A stretch of 29,111 nucleotides of DNA from an uncultured Oscillospiraceae bacterium (GCA_934481385.1 CAKSPD010000015.1:1-29111); one strand, 5' to 3'. Positions 9,101-16,124 are shown, counted from the first letter of the stretch. Numbers and translations are program-made. The notes: generated by a model not told the origin, from the letters alone.

Positions 9101-9347
9101 AAGAAAGATTTCAGAACCTGAACCAAATACAATAACACTTCTCGAAAGCGGTAAAATTCATTATGTGATTTCCACTTCTGCAAAGGGCAGACTTCCTGCA
9201 AGAGATAGCGTTAAGCTCAGAAGAAAATCTGTTGAACGTTCAATATGCAGTCTTACTGCTATTGATACTGCAAGAGCTTTGGCAAACGTTCTTGCTACAA
9301 ACAGAACAATTGATGATGTTGAACTTATCGATATAACAAAAATATAA
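6156..9347 (+). CDS. carB: Carbamoyl phosphate synthase large subunit
   Basis: CarB makes carbamoyl phosphate from bicarbonate, ATP and ammonia delivered by CarA. At 1063 residues it is full length for the family (about 1070). Two homologous halves are clear. Each begins with a nucleotide-binding segment (VIGSGPIIIGQAAEFDYAG near residue 12 and VFGSGPIRIGQGIEFDYC near 556) and has an ATP-grasp region (RPAFTLGGTGGG, RPSYVLGGQ) ending in EVNPR. The last 130 or so residues form the MGS-like allosteric domain that binds UMP or IMP in relatives. AAGGAGG lies ahead of the start. The gene follows carA directly and is followed by a GC-rich hairpin before pyrK. No frame damage is seen. Confidence 0.97.
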   Translation: MPLRSDIKKVLVIGSGPIIIGQAAEFDYAGAQACRALKQEGLEVVLINSNPATIMTDKAMADKIYIEPLTLDVVKRVIEIEKPDSVLSTLGGQTGLTLSMQLAEEGFLESHNVKLLGAVPETIHKAEDRQAFKDTMEKIGEPCIPSKVVETIDDAVDFAKVIGYPVIVRPAFTLGGTGGGIANNEEELRDISKNGLRLSPITQVLIEKCISGWKEIEFEVIRDRKGNVITVCSMENFDPVGIHTGDSIVIAPAVTLSDREYQMLRTAAINIISELKVEGGCNCQFALHPTSFEYAVIEVNPRVSRSSALASKATGYPIAKVATRIAIGYTLDEIINQVTGKTYACFEPALDYVVIKFPKWAFDKFVYAKRTLGTQMKATGEVMAIGTSFEQAMMKAVRSIELGLDSMNMKKLEKKSTAEIMQMLHTVDDERAFQVYEALKRGVSTDEIHKLTMIDKWFLEKLMNLVNLEKWLADGELTVEKYNTAKQYGYLDSTIERISGQKCPIHRNAVYKMVDTCAGEFKAETPYFYSTFDEENEAEQFIERTNTGKKKVIVFGSGPIRIGQGIEFDYCSVHCVWTLKELGYEAIICNNNPETVSTDFDTGDRLYFDPLTKEDVASIIATEKPYGVVVQFGGQTAIKLTRHLSDMGVNILGTSADMIDAAEDRERFDEVLEKCGIPRPAGHTVMTTEEAVKAAESLGYPVLLRPSYVLGGQNMIIAHSEADVVEYMGIITSHMIENPVLIDKYMMGTEVEVDAICDGKDFLIPGIMEHIERAGVHSGDSISVYPAQNLSKKIRETIIEYTGRLAKELNVIGLVNIQYVVYNNQVYVIEVNPRSSRTVPYISKVTGIPMVDIATKIMFGATLKELGYESGLYPEGDYVAVKVPVFSFEKLQDVDTMLGPEMKSTGECLGIAHNFEDALLKGLVGAGYDLKKEGGVFISVRDTDKSEIVAIADKFSRMGFELYGTSGTASYLNKNMIATNLVRKISEPEPNTITLLESGKIHYVISTSAKGRLPARDSVKLRRKSVERSICSLTAIDTARALANVLATNRTIDDVELIDITKI

Positions 9348-9354
9348 CAAAATA

Positions 9355-9376
9355 CGGGCGGAATAATTTCCGCCCG
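9355..9376 (+). other. Intercistronic hairpin between carB and pyrK
   Basis: CGGGCGGAA (9355-9363) pairs perfectly with TTCCGCCCG (9368-9376) around TAAT. It starts seven bases after the carB stop. Only AACGTTT follows, so this is a poor terminator. It may act as an RNA stability or processing element that sets the ratio of carAB to pyrKD message. Confidence 0.6.
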
Positions 9377-9402
9377 AACGTTTATGAAAAGGGTGATACA
9401 AT

Positions 9403-10179
9403 TTGAAATATACACAGGGAAAATATATCATACTGAAAAAATCTGCAATTGCAAGAAATATATACAGTTTTGAAATACTTTGTCCGGAAGTTGCAGAAAT
9501 TGCATCAGCAGGACAGTTTGTGCATATAAAGGTTGACGGATTCACGCTCCGCAGACCGGTTTCAATATGCGGAATCGACAAGAAGAAAGGTACTTTAAGA
9601 ATTGTTTTTGAAATCAGGGGAGAGGGAACAGAAATGCTTTCACATCTCAATGAAGGCAGTCTGATAGATATGCTTGCACCTCTCGGACATGGTTTTACTC
9701 TCAATGCTGATTTTGAAAGGGTAATACTTATAGGCGGTGGAATCGGAACTCCTCCTATGCTTCCGATTGCTGATTTCTACGGCAGTAAAGCAACAGTAAT
9801 AACAGGTTTCAGAAGTGCTGATGCTGTTATACTTCAGAATGATTTCAGAAAAACAGGTGCGGAAACAATACTTTGTACTGATGACGGAACTCTCGGAATA
9901 CATGGATTTGTTACACAGCCTTTTGAAGAAATAATAAATTCTCAGAAAGTTGATGCAGTATATGCATGTGGCCCTATGCCTATGCTTAACAGAATTGCAA
10001 AAATGTCTGAAGAAAAAAATATATACTGTGAAATTTCCCTTGAAGAAAGAATGGGTTGCGGAATAGGTGCATGTCTTGTATGTGCCTGCAAGACAAAGAA
10101 AAACGATGAGGAATACTTTGCACATGTATGCAAGGAAGGCCCTGTATTCAATGCAAAGGAGGTAATTTTCAATGGCTGA
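9403..10179 (+). CDS. pyrK: Dihydroorotate dehydrogenase electron transfer subunit
   Basis: PyrK carries FAD and a 2Fe-2S cluster and passes electrons from the PyrD FMN to NAD+. The 258-residue protein has RPVSI at residues 51-55 (FAD binding), GGGIGTPP at 111-118 (nucleotide binding) and a C-terminal cysteine set Cys219, Cys224, Cys227 and Cys243, matching the family's C-x4-C-x2-C-x15-C spacing. The start appears to be a TTG at 9403 behind GGGTGA. The nearest ATG at 9384 is out of frame. Its end overlaps the pyrD start by eight bases, fitting a tight PyrK-PyrD complex made in equal amounts. Confidence 0.95.
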   Translation: MKYTQGKYIILKKSAIARNIYSFEILCPEVAEIASAGQFVHIKVDGFTLRRPVSICGIDKKKGTLRIVFEIRGEGTEMLSHLNEGSLIDMLAPLGHGFTLNADFERVILIGGGIGTPPMLPIADFYGSKATVITGFRSADAVILQNDFRKTGAETILCTDDGTLGIHGFVTQPFEEIINSQKVDAVYACGPMPMLNRIAKMSEEKNIYCEISLEERMGCGIGACLVCACKTKKNDEEYFAHVCKEGPVFNAKEVIFNG

Positions 10180-11083
10180 TTTATCTGTGAAAGTATGCGG
10201 AGTTGATTTTAAAAACCCGATAATTCCGGCATCAGGAGTATTCGGATACGGAAGGGAATATGAGGAACTTTTTCCGCTTTCAAAACTCGGAGGAATTGCA
10301 ACAAAAGGTACTACAATAACAAGAAGAACAGGAAATCTCTCTCCACGAATTGCTGAAACACCGTCAGGAATTCTTAATTCAGTAGGACTCCAGAACCCCG
10401 GAATAGATTATTTTATAGATACAGAACTCCCGAATCTTATGACAAAGGATACTGTTATCATAGCAAATATAGCAGGTTCAACAGTTGATGAATGTGTAAC
10501 CATTGCAAAGAAACTTGATGAAACAGATGTTCATATGATTGAGCTTAATATCTCCTGTCCGAACGTAAAACAGGGCGGTGCAGCATTTGGAACTTCCTGT
10601 TCAGGTGCGGAAAATATTACAGCAGAAGTCAGAAAAGCTACTAAAAAACCTCTTATTGTAAAGCTTTCACCGAATGTTACAAGCATTACTGATATTGCAA
10701 AGGCTGTTGAATCAGCAGGTGCAGATTCTGTATCACTTATAAATACACTTCTCGGTATGCGTATAGATATAAACACACAGCGTCCTATACTTAAAAACAA
10801 TGTCGGAGGAATGTCAGGGCCGGCAGTTTTCCCGATAGCTGTCAGAATGGTATGGCAGGTAGCAAATGCCGTAAAAATTCCGGTAATAGGAATGGGCGGA
10901 GTTTCAAGCGGTAAGGACGCAATTGAACTTATGATGGCAGGAGCATCAGCCGTTCAGGTAGGAGCTGCAATATTCAATGACCCGTTTGCACCCGTAAAGA
11001 TTATTGATGAAATGAATGAATGGCTTGACAGTAAGAATATAAAATCCGTAAATGAAATAGTCGGAAGCGTAAAGCCATGGTAA
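10172..11083 (+). CDS. pyrD: Dihydroorotate dehydrogenase B (NAD-linked), catalytic subunit
   Basis: This FMN enzyme oxidises dihydroorotate to orotate in the cytoplasm, working with PyrK. The 303-residue product is typical of class 1B. N-terminal NPIIPASGVFGYG (residues 15-27), TKGTT (44-48) and NSVGLQNPG (69-77) are present. NISCPNVKQGG (126-136) includes Cys129 in the active-site loop where class 1 enzymes carry their catalytic cysteine, and GMGGVSSG lies in the phosphate-binding region. The start has AAAGGAGG and lies inside the end of pyrK. Pairing with pyrK confirms the 1B type rather than a quinone-linked class 2 enzyme. The next gene begins inside its last codons. Confidence 0.96.
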   Translation: MADLSVKVCGVDFKNPIIPASGVFGYGREYEELFPLSKLGGIATKGTTITRRTGNLSPRIAETPSGILNSVGLQNPGIDYFIDTELPNLMTKDTVIIANIAGSTVDECVTIAKKLDETDVHMIELNISCPNVKQGGAAFGTSCSGAENITAEVRKATKKPLIVKLSPNVTSITDIAKAVESAGADSVSLINTLLGMRIDINTQRPILKNNVGGMSGPAVFPIAVRMVWQVANAVKIPVIGMGGVSSGKDAIELMMAGASAVQVGAAIFNDPFAPVKIIDEMNEWLDSKNIKSVNEIVGSVKPW

Positions 11084-11730
11084 AATTATATCTTGTCCGT
11101 CACGCTGAATCTATGGGCAATGTTGAGGAATTTTTTCAGGGTTCACTTGATGTTGAAATAAGTCCGAAAGGATTTAAACAGCTTGAATGTCTTAAAGAGC
11201 GTTTCAGGAATATAAAGCTTGACAGAATATATACAAGTCCTCTGAAAAGAGCTGTAAAAACTGCGGAATATGTAAATTTTTACAATCAGGCTGAAATTAT
11301 AGAAATTCCTGAACTTTCTGAAATAAATGCAGGAGGATTTCAGGGACTTGAATGGTCTGAACTGCCTGTTAAGTATCCGAAAGAATTTCACGACTGGAAA
11401 GAAAATCAGGAAAATTTTCAGTCACCGAACGGCGAAAGTATGAAAGATGTCTATATAAGAATATCCGATGCAATGAATAAAATTATTGCTGAAAACAAGG
11501 ATAAGTCAATTGCAGTTGTATGTCATGGCTGTGCAATAAAAACATATCAGTGTTATATTATGAATAAACCTCTTTCATATATGTCAGAACTCGGCTGGGC
11601 GGATAACAGTTCAGTATCAGAAATAAATTTTGATGATAATTTAAATCCTGATATTGTTTATTTAAACGACAGTTCACATCTTACTGATGAACTTTCAACG
11701 CTTAAATATTCGCAATGGTGCAGAAAGTAG
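11077..11730 (+). CDS. Histidine phosphatase family protein (phosphoglycerate mutase-like)
   Basis: The 217-residue product carries the RHAE signature at residues 8-11 (phospho-acceptor His9), an acid candidate at Glu82 (SEINAG) and the second catalytic histidine in VVCHG at 147-151 (His150). This superfamily includes cofactor-dependent phosphoglycerate mutase, cobalamin pathway CobC and many broad phosphatases. The length and motif spacing suit the small phosphatase branch. Its ATG lies inside the last codons of pyrD (seven-base overlap), so translation is probably coupled to the pyrimidine operon. A role as a nucleotide or sugar phosphatase is possible but not shown. ruvX starts six bases after its stop. 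Confidence 0.85.
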   Translation: MVKLYLVRHAESMGNVEEFFQGSLDVEISPKGFKQLECLKERFRNIKLDRIYTSPLKRAVKTAEYVNFYNQAEIIEIPELSEINAGGFQGLEWSELPVKYPKEFHDWKENQENFQSPNGESMKDVYIRISDAMNKIIAENKDKSIAVVCHGCAIKTYQCYIMNKPLSYMSELGWADNSSVSEINFDDNLNPDIVYLNDSSHLTDELSTLKYSQWCRK

Positions 11731-11736
11731 GATTTT

Positions 11737-12156
11737 ATGATAATAATGTCAGTTGATTTCGGGGATTCAAGAACAGGTATAGCCGTATGCGATAAAAATG
11801 AATTTCTTGCATCACCTGTATGCGTTATTTCTGAAAAGGATTTTGATGAATGTATACGCAAAACTGCTGAAAAGGCAGTTGAACTCAAGGCACAGGAAAT
11901 TGTTGTCGGATACCCTAAGAATATGAATAATACAATAGGGGAGAGGGCTGAAAAATGTCAGCTTTTTTCGGAAAAGCTTGCTGAAATTACAAAATGCCCC
12001 GTAAAATTATGGGACGAACGCTGTACAACAGTATCAGCCCATAATTATCTGAATGTAACAAATACAAGAGGAAAAAAACGCAAGGCAGTTGTAGATGCCG
12101 TAGCAGCAACGATAATTCTTGAAAGCTATCTCGGTTACAGAAAGAATACAATTTAA
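11737..12156 (+). CDS. ruvX: RuvX/YqgF family Holliday junction resolvase-like protein
   Basis: The 139-residue product fits RuvX in length. It begins with the RNase H-fold motif VDFGDSRTGIAV (Asp7), has IVVGYPKNMN near residue 60 and LWDERCTT near 91, and ends in the KRKAVVDAVAATIILESYL segment, whose Asp is a metal ligand in the family. Members are linked to pre-16S rRNA processing and recombination. The ATG at 11737 has GTAGGA four bases upstream. A second in-frame ATG at 11746 would also allow translation. It ends at a GC-rich hairpin that closes this plus-strand cluster. Its link to pyrimidine genes looks positional, not functional. Confidence 0.88.
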   Translation: MIIMSVDFGDSRTGIAVCDKNEFLASPVCVISEKDFDECIRKTAEKAVELKAQEIVVGYPKNMNNTIGERAEKCQLFSEKLAEITKCPVKLWDERCTTVSAHNYLNVTNTRGKKRKAVVDAVAATIILESYLGYRKNTI

Positions 12157-12178
12157 GGGCGAACAATTCTGTTCGCCC
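12157..12178. terminator. Hairpin closing the pyr-ruvX cluster, possibly bidirectional
   Basis: GGGCGAACA (12157-12165) pairs with TGTTCGCCC (12170-12178) around ATTC, right after the ruvX stop and ahead of the stop of a convergent gene. The T-tract is poor on the plus strand. On the minus strand TTAAAT follows. Confidence 0.6.
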
Positions 12179-12187
12179 CTGTACTCC

Positions 12188-12361
12188 TTACATCATTGCA
12201 GATGTTATTTCATCGATTACAGAACCTACTGCTCTGAGAGCTTTTCCGGCATTTCTTTTTATAGAACGTTTTCTGCTCATAGCAGTCTGAGAAATTCCAT
12301 AAAATGCAATGCCTGCAAAAGTTCCGGCAACAAGTCCCTTTGCGATATTCTTTTTATTCAT
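12188..12361 (-). CDS. Small membrane-associated protein of unknown function
   Basis: A 57-residue protein begins at the ATG at 12361, set by GGAGGTGATTTTGCT just upstream. A longer in-frame start would put that ribosome site inside the coding region. The layout is a short basic N-terminus (NKK), a Gly/Ala-rich hydrophobic segment (about residues 7-24) that could be one membrane helix, then a strongly basic stretch (SRKRSIKRNAGK) and an amphipathic tail. It resembles small YtxH-like membrane proteins in layout but I do not recognise the family. It is a single-gene unit convergent with ruvX and divergent from the MBL-fold gene. Confidence 0.65.
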   Translation of the reverse strand: MNKKNIAKGLVAGTFAGIAFYGISQTAMSRKRSIKRNAGKALRAVGSVIDEITSAMM

Positions 12362-12374
12362 AGCAAAATCACCT

Positions 12375-12391
12375 CCGCATATATTTTGCGG
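12375..12391. repeat. Short palindrome in the divergent spacer
   Basis: CCGCA (12375-12379) and TGCGG (12387-12391) flank an AT loop in the 67-base gap between the small membrane protein gene and the MBL-fold gene. On the minus strand the 3' arm runs into the GGAGG ribosome site of the small gene. It could partly mask that site or serve as an operator, but five base pairs is weak evidence. Confidence 0.3.
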
Positions 12392-12428
12392 AAAAATGAA
12401 AACAATATACATGAAAGGAGCTTTTTTT

Positions 12429-13049
12429 ATGAATATATATACTCTTAATCTCGGAGAGCTTGGAACAAACTGCTATATAGCAGAAACTGCACCGAATTTA
12501 TGCATAGCAATTGATATTGGCGGAAATCCCGAAAAATTTCTTGATTTTATAAAATCAAAAAATCTTACTCTTGATAAAATACTGCTGACTCATGGGCATT
12601 TTGACCATACAGGAGGAGTAAAAAAAGTTCAGGAAGAAACAGGAGCAGAAATATATATACATTCTGAAGATGCTCCGATGCTGAATGATGAAAGAATTTC
12701 ACTTTCTTCATTTTTTGGTGTTCCGCTTGATAAAATTGAAAATTTCAAAACAATTAATGACGGTGATGTTATAAAATCAGGCAATACAGAATTTACCGTT
12801 ATGCATACAGCAGGTCACACACAGGGAAGTGTATGCTATATAACAGGAGATATAATCTTTTCAGGTGATACACTTTTTTTTGAATCAATAGGAAGAACAG
12901 ATTATCCGGGCGGAGATATTGACAAAATGCGTGAATCAATCAGAAAACTGAAAAATCTGAAAGGTGATTACAAAGTTTACCCAGGACATTTTGATTCAAC
13001 TACACTCGAAAATGAAAGAAAAAATAATCCATATATGAGGAATTTATGA
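12429..13049 (+). CDS. MBL-fold metallohydrolase (glyoxalase II-like)
   Basis: The 206-residue protein has the full metal-binding set of the metallo-beta-lactamase fold: THGHFDH at residues 54-60 (His55, His57, Asp59, His60), His130 in TAGHTQGS, Asp147 in SGDTLF and His187 in YPGH. This is the small YcbL/GloB2-like type, which hydrolyses thioesters or acts as a general hydrolase. It lacks the C-terminal glutathione-binding domain of true glyoxalase II. The start at 12429 has AAGGAG eight bases upstream. The open frame extends 40 codons further up, into the divergent gene, without a ribosome site. Its stop overlaps the hemZ start (ATGA), so the two are cotranslated. Confidence 0.9.
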   Translation: MNIYTLNLGELGTNCYIAETAPNLCIAIDIGGNPEKFLDFIKSKNLTLDKILLTHGHFDHTGGVKKVQEETGAEIYIHSEDAPMLNDERISLSSFFGVPLDKIENFKTINDGDVIKSGNTEFTVMHTAGHTQGSVCYITGDIIFSGDTLFFESIGRTDYPGGDIDKMRESIRKLKNLKGDYKVYPGHFDSTTLENERKNNPYMRNL

Positions 13050-14512
13050 AACTGCCGATAATATTAACAGGAAATAATTTTAAATATGAAATTGAAGCCG
13101 TAACGAAAATTTTTATACCTGCTGAAAGATTTGATTTTTCGCATGTAAAAACTGATACAGAATATCTTGATGAATATATATCTGCTGAAAAAGATAATCT
13201 TAATCTTAAAGTAAGTGTAAAATATTCAGGTAAATATGAGGAAGGTTTTTTTACTGCTGAAAATGATGAACAGTGTGAACATGAGCTTTGCCGGCTTTTG
13301 TTTCATATTCTTAAAAAGATAACAGGAATAAATGCTCCGTGGGGAATTATGACAGGAATCCGTCCTGTAAAAAAAGCTGTTGAACTTCTTGAATCCGGTA
13401 TTGATGAAAATACCGCAAAAAAGATTCTTGCTGAAAAATATGAAATAACGCAGAAAAAACTTGACCTTGCTTTTGATACTGCAAGAAATCAGATTCCGAT
13501 ACTTCATAAGATTGATAAAAAAGCAGTAAGCCTTTATATATCAATACCATTCTGTCCGACAAGATGCAGTTATTGTTCATTTGTATCACATTCCATAAAT
13601 CAGGCATTTAAACTTATACCTGATTATATAAACTGTCTTTGCAGAGAAATAAAAATTATTTCTGATATAATAAGAGAAAGTAATATAAATGTTGATACAA
13701 TATATTTCGGAGGCGGTACACCCACATCAGTTTCCGCTGAACAGATTGAGGCTGTAATGAAAACAGTTTCAGAAAGTTTTGATTTGAAAAATGTTCGTGA
13801 ATATAATTTTGAAGCAGGACGTGCTGATACAATTACAGAGGAAAAGCTCAGAATTATAAAGAAATACGGTGCAGACAGAATATCTGTAAATCCGCAGACT
13901 TTCAATAATGAAATTCTTAAAAAAATCGGAAGAAGTCATACTGCCGAAGATACAATAAATGTATATAAAACAGCAAGAAAAATCGGTTTTTCAAATATCA
14001 ATATGGACTTGATAGCAGGTCTGCCTGATGAAACTGCTGAAAGCTTTAAAAAATCTGTTGATACTGCAATATCTCTTGACCCCGAGAGCATTACTGTTCA
14101 TACACTTACTTTAAAGCGTTCAGGAAGTCTATATGAAAGCGGAAAAGATTATCTGCTTAATAAATATAATATAGAAGAAATGGTTGATTACAGTATTAAA
14201 AATCTTATGGAGTATGGATATAATCCGTATTATCTTTACAGACAGAAAAATACTGTTGACAATCTTGAAAACGTAGGCTATTCAAAAAAGGGTTTTGAAA
14301 GCTATTATAATATATACATAATGGACGAAACTCAGACAATACTTGGTGCAGGAAGTTCAGCATCAACAAAATTCGTTACGCCAGACGGAAAAATTTCAAG
14401 GGAACGCAATTATAAATTCCCATATGAATATATTTCACGTTTTGATGAGCTTATGAAAAGAAAAGGAGATATTTCAGAATGGTTGAAAAAAATCAGCAGT
14501 TCAGAGCTTTAA
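13046..14512 (+). CDS. hemZ: HemZ-like radical SAM protein (coproporphyrinogen III oxidase family)
   Basis: The 488-residue product has a 160-residue N-terminal extension and then a radical SAM core. IPFCPTRCSYCSF holds the C-x3-C-x2-C cluster (Cys170, Cys174, Cys177), FGGGTPTS at 221-228 contacts SAM, and a HemN-type C-terminal region follows. The N-terminal domain before the CxxxCxxC core is what separates HemZ from HemN and HemW. HemZ is named for oxygen-independent coproporphyrinogen decarboxylation, but no other heme genes are in view, and many anaerobes keep it without a heme pathway, so the true substrate is uncertain. It overlaps the MBL gene by four bases and rlmD by 34. Confidence 0.85.
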   Translation: MKLPIILTGNNFKYEIEAVTKIFIPAERFDFSHVKTDTEYLDEYISAEKDNLNLKVSVKYSGKYEEGFFTAENDEQCEHELCRLLFHILKKITGINAPWGIMTGIRPVKKAVELLESGIDENTAKKILAEKYEITQKKLDLAFDTARNQIPILHKIDKKAVSLYISIPFCPTRCSYCSFVSHSINQAFKLIPDYINCLCREIKIISDIIRESNINVDTIYFGGGTPTSVSAEQIEAVMKTVSESFDLKNVREYNFEAGRADTITEEKLRIIKKYGADRISVNPQTFNNEILKKIGRSHTAEDTINVYKTARKIGFSNINMDLIAGLPDETAESFKKSVDTAISLDPESITVHTLTLKRSGSLYESGKDYLLNKYNIEEMVDYSIKNLMEYGYNPYYLYRQKNTVDNLENVGYSKKGFESYYNIYIMDETQTILGAGSSASTKFVTPDGKISRERNYKFPYEYISRFDELMKRKGDISEWLKKISSSEL

Positions 14513-15819
14513 TAACTGATATTACCGCTGAAGGAAACGGTGTCTGTCGTGTTGATGATATGGTTGTATTTGTCGCAGGAGCAGTTTCAGGAGATGAGAT
14601 ATGCGGTAAAATAGTAAAGGTTCTTAAAAATTATGCTTTTGGAATTATACTTGAAATAATTTCTCCGTCCCCTGACAGAATAACTTCTGACTGTGAATAC
14701 TCTCAGAAATGCGGTGGCTGTACATTCCGCCATATATCATATGAAGCAGAATGTAAGATAAAAAACAATATGGTAAAAAATGCTTTTCAGAGAATGAATA
14801 ATCTTTCTCCTGAATTTGAAGATTTTCTGCCCTGCGAAAATATATGTGGTTACAGAAACAAGGCACAGTATCCTGTTGCAAATATAGACGGTAAGGCTGT
14901 ATGCGGTTTTTATTCACAGAGAAGTCACAGAGTAATTCCAATTAAAAAATGCCTTCTTCAGCCTGATATTTTTCAGGATATTACTGATGATGTTCTTGAT
15001 TATATAAACAAGAGCAAAATTTCCGTTTATAATGAAAATTCGCATACAGGAATACTTCGTCATATATATATAAGACAGGCTTATCATACAAAGGAAATTA
15101 TGCTTTGTCTTGTTGTAAGAAAAAATATTATGCGTGAGCTTAAAAAACTCTGCAATATTCTTTCTGAAAAATTTTCTGATTTAAAAAGCATTGTTATGAA
15201 TATCAATCCCGATAAGACTAATGTAATTACCGGAAGTGAATGTATTACTCTTTGGGGCAGTGATTACATTACTGATATTATGTGCGAAAATAAAATCCGG
15301 ATTTCTCCGCTTTCCTTTTATCAGGTGAATACTTCACAGGCTGAAAATCTATATAAAATTGCGGAACAATATGCCTGTCCTCAGGATAAAAATATTGTTG
15401 ACCTTTATTGCGGTGCAGGAACTATCGGACTTTCTATGTCGCATAAAGCAAAATCTGTTACCGGTATTGAAATTATTCCTCAGGCTGTTGAAAATGCAAA
15501 ACAAAATGCTCTTTTGAATAATATATCAAATTCTGATTTCATTTGCGGTGATGCCGGAGAAATTTTTTCATCACTCAGTTATTCTCCTGATGTTATTATT
15601 CTTGACCCTCCAAGAAAGGGCTGTGATTCTTTTACTCTCAAATCTGTTATCAATTCTGGTTGTAAGCGTATTGTTATGATTTCCTGCAATCCTTTCACTG
15701 CTGCCAGAGATTGCAAAATTTTGTCAGATAATGGATATAATATTGAAAAGGTTTGTGCTGTCGATATGTTCCCTCGAACAAGCCACGTTGAGTGCGTAGT
15801 ATTGATGTCAAGAAAATAG
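14479..15819 (+). CDS. rlmD: 23S rRNA (uracil-C5)-methyltransferase, RlmD/RumA type
   Basis: The 446-residue enzyme methylates a uracil in 23S rRNA using SAM. It has an N-terminal TRAM domain (about 1-60), an Fe-S site with Cys72, Cys78, Cys81 and Cys158, the SAM motif DLYCGAGTIGL at 308-318, DPPRKG at 376-381, the nucleophile in ISCNP (Cys403) and the base in HVE (Glu438). The start has GGAG ten bases upstream and lies inside hemZ. The final codons use CGA, AGC, GAG and TTG, unlike the CTT- and GAA-rich body, and coincide with the proposed prophage attachment site. The 3' end was therefore probably supplied by the element, with the protein kept intact. Confidence 0.93.
   Translation: MVEKNQQFRALITDITAEGNGVCRVDDMVVFVAGAVSGDEICGKIVKVLKNYAFGIILEIISPSPDRITSDCEYSQKCGGCTFRHISYEAECKIKNNMVKNAFQRMNNLSPEFEDFLPCENICGYRNKAQYPVANIDGKAVCGFYSQRSHRVIPIKKCLLQPDIFQDITDDVLDYINKSKISVYNENSHTGILRHIYIRQAYHTKEIMLCLVVRKNIMRELKKLCNILSEKFSDLKSIVMNINPDKTNVITGSECITLWGSDYITDIMCENKIRISPLSFYQVNTSQAENLYKIAEQYACPQDKNIVDLYCGAGTIGLSMSHKAKSVTGIEIIPQAVENAKQNALLNNISNSDFICGDAGEIFSSLSYSPDVIILDPPRKGCDSFTLKSVINSGCKRIVMISCNPFTAARDCKILSDNGYNIEKVCAVDMFPRTSHVECVVLMSRK
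15784..15809. other. Putative prophage attachment site (attL/attR) in the 3' end of rlmD
   Basis: The segment begins CACGTTGAGTGCGTAGT and encodes the HVECVVL part of RlmD. From memory, the 3' end of rlmD (rum) is a known integration hotspot for serine-recombinase elements, with a similar core sequence; I cannot check this here. Three recombinase-family genes follow directly, and codon use shifts at this point. The matching copy at the other end lies outside the window, so the core cannot be defined. Confidence 0.6.
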
Positions 15820-16050
15820 GCTGAAAATCCCTATTCTACGTTGTTTTTGAGGATATATGCTTTTATGGGATACGATAAAAATGCTCTTTTTACTGTATTC
15901 CATGAGATTGAGCAGGCTAAAATATAGTGACAACAAATACACACACTACAGTTTTTGAGATAAAATGATAAATCGACAGGTTGAGTGTAGAAATTTGTTG
16001 TCATTCGTCAAAATGCACAAACGAGGATATAATTTTTATTTTGTATAAAT
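15820..16050. other. Non-coding junction region between rlmD and the recombinases
   Basis: No convincing gene is present. A 20-codon frame at 15865-15927 begins ATGGGATAC, with GAGGAT about 11 bases upstream; it may be a remnant and is not called. A widely spaced inverted repeat occupies 15928-16003. No rlmD terminator is visible directly after its stop, as expected if the original downstream sequence was displaced to the other end of the element. Confidence 0.5.
15928..16003. repeat. Widely spaced inverted repeat next to the attachment site
   Basis: TGACAACAAAT (15928-15938) and ATTTGTTGTCA (15993-16003) are perfect 11-base inverted copies, 54 bases apart. Further in, ACACTACA on the left and GAGTGTAG on the right partly extend the symmetry. 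It lies about 120 bases from the rlmD site, ahead of the recombinase terminator. It may be a protein-binding site, for example for a recombinase or directionality factor, or an RNA stem. Confidence 0.6.
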
Positions 16051-16097
16051 AAAAAGCACGCCAAAGCTACGTGAAATCCGTAGTCTTTGACGTGCTT
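16051..16097 (-). terminator. Terminator of the serine recombinase operon
   Basis: On the minus strand a long stem (arms 16079-16097 and 16054-16071, one bulged base and one G-T pair) is followed by TTTTTATTT. It lies 28 bases after the stop of the last recombinase gene, so it ends the integration operon before the rlmD junction. Confidence 0.85.
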
Positions 16098-16124
16098 AAC
16101 TTATTTCAATAGGGGAGAGAAAAG

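Noticed and set aside
9384..9402. ATG near the pyrK start
   Set aside because: It is out of frame with pyrK; the TTG at 9403 is in frame and behind GGGTGA.
9640..10125. 161-codon minus-strand frame opposite pyrK
   Set aside because: Antisense shadow of a well-supported gene, rich in Cys, Phe and Tyr as expected from reversed codons; no ribosome site.
12309..12428. Long N-terminal extension of the MBL-fold protein
   Set aside because: It would be antisense to the small membrane gene and lacks a ribosome site; 12429 has AAGGAG.
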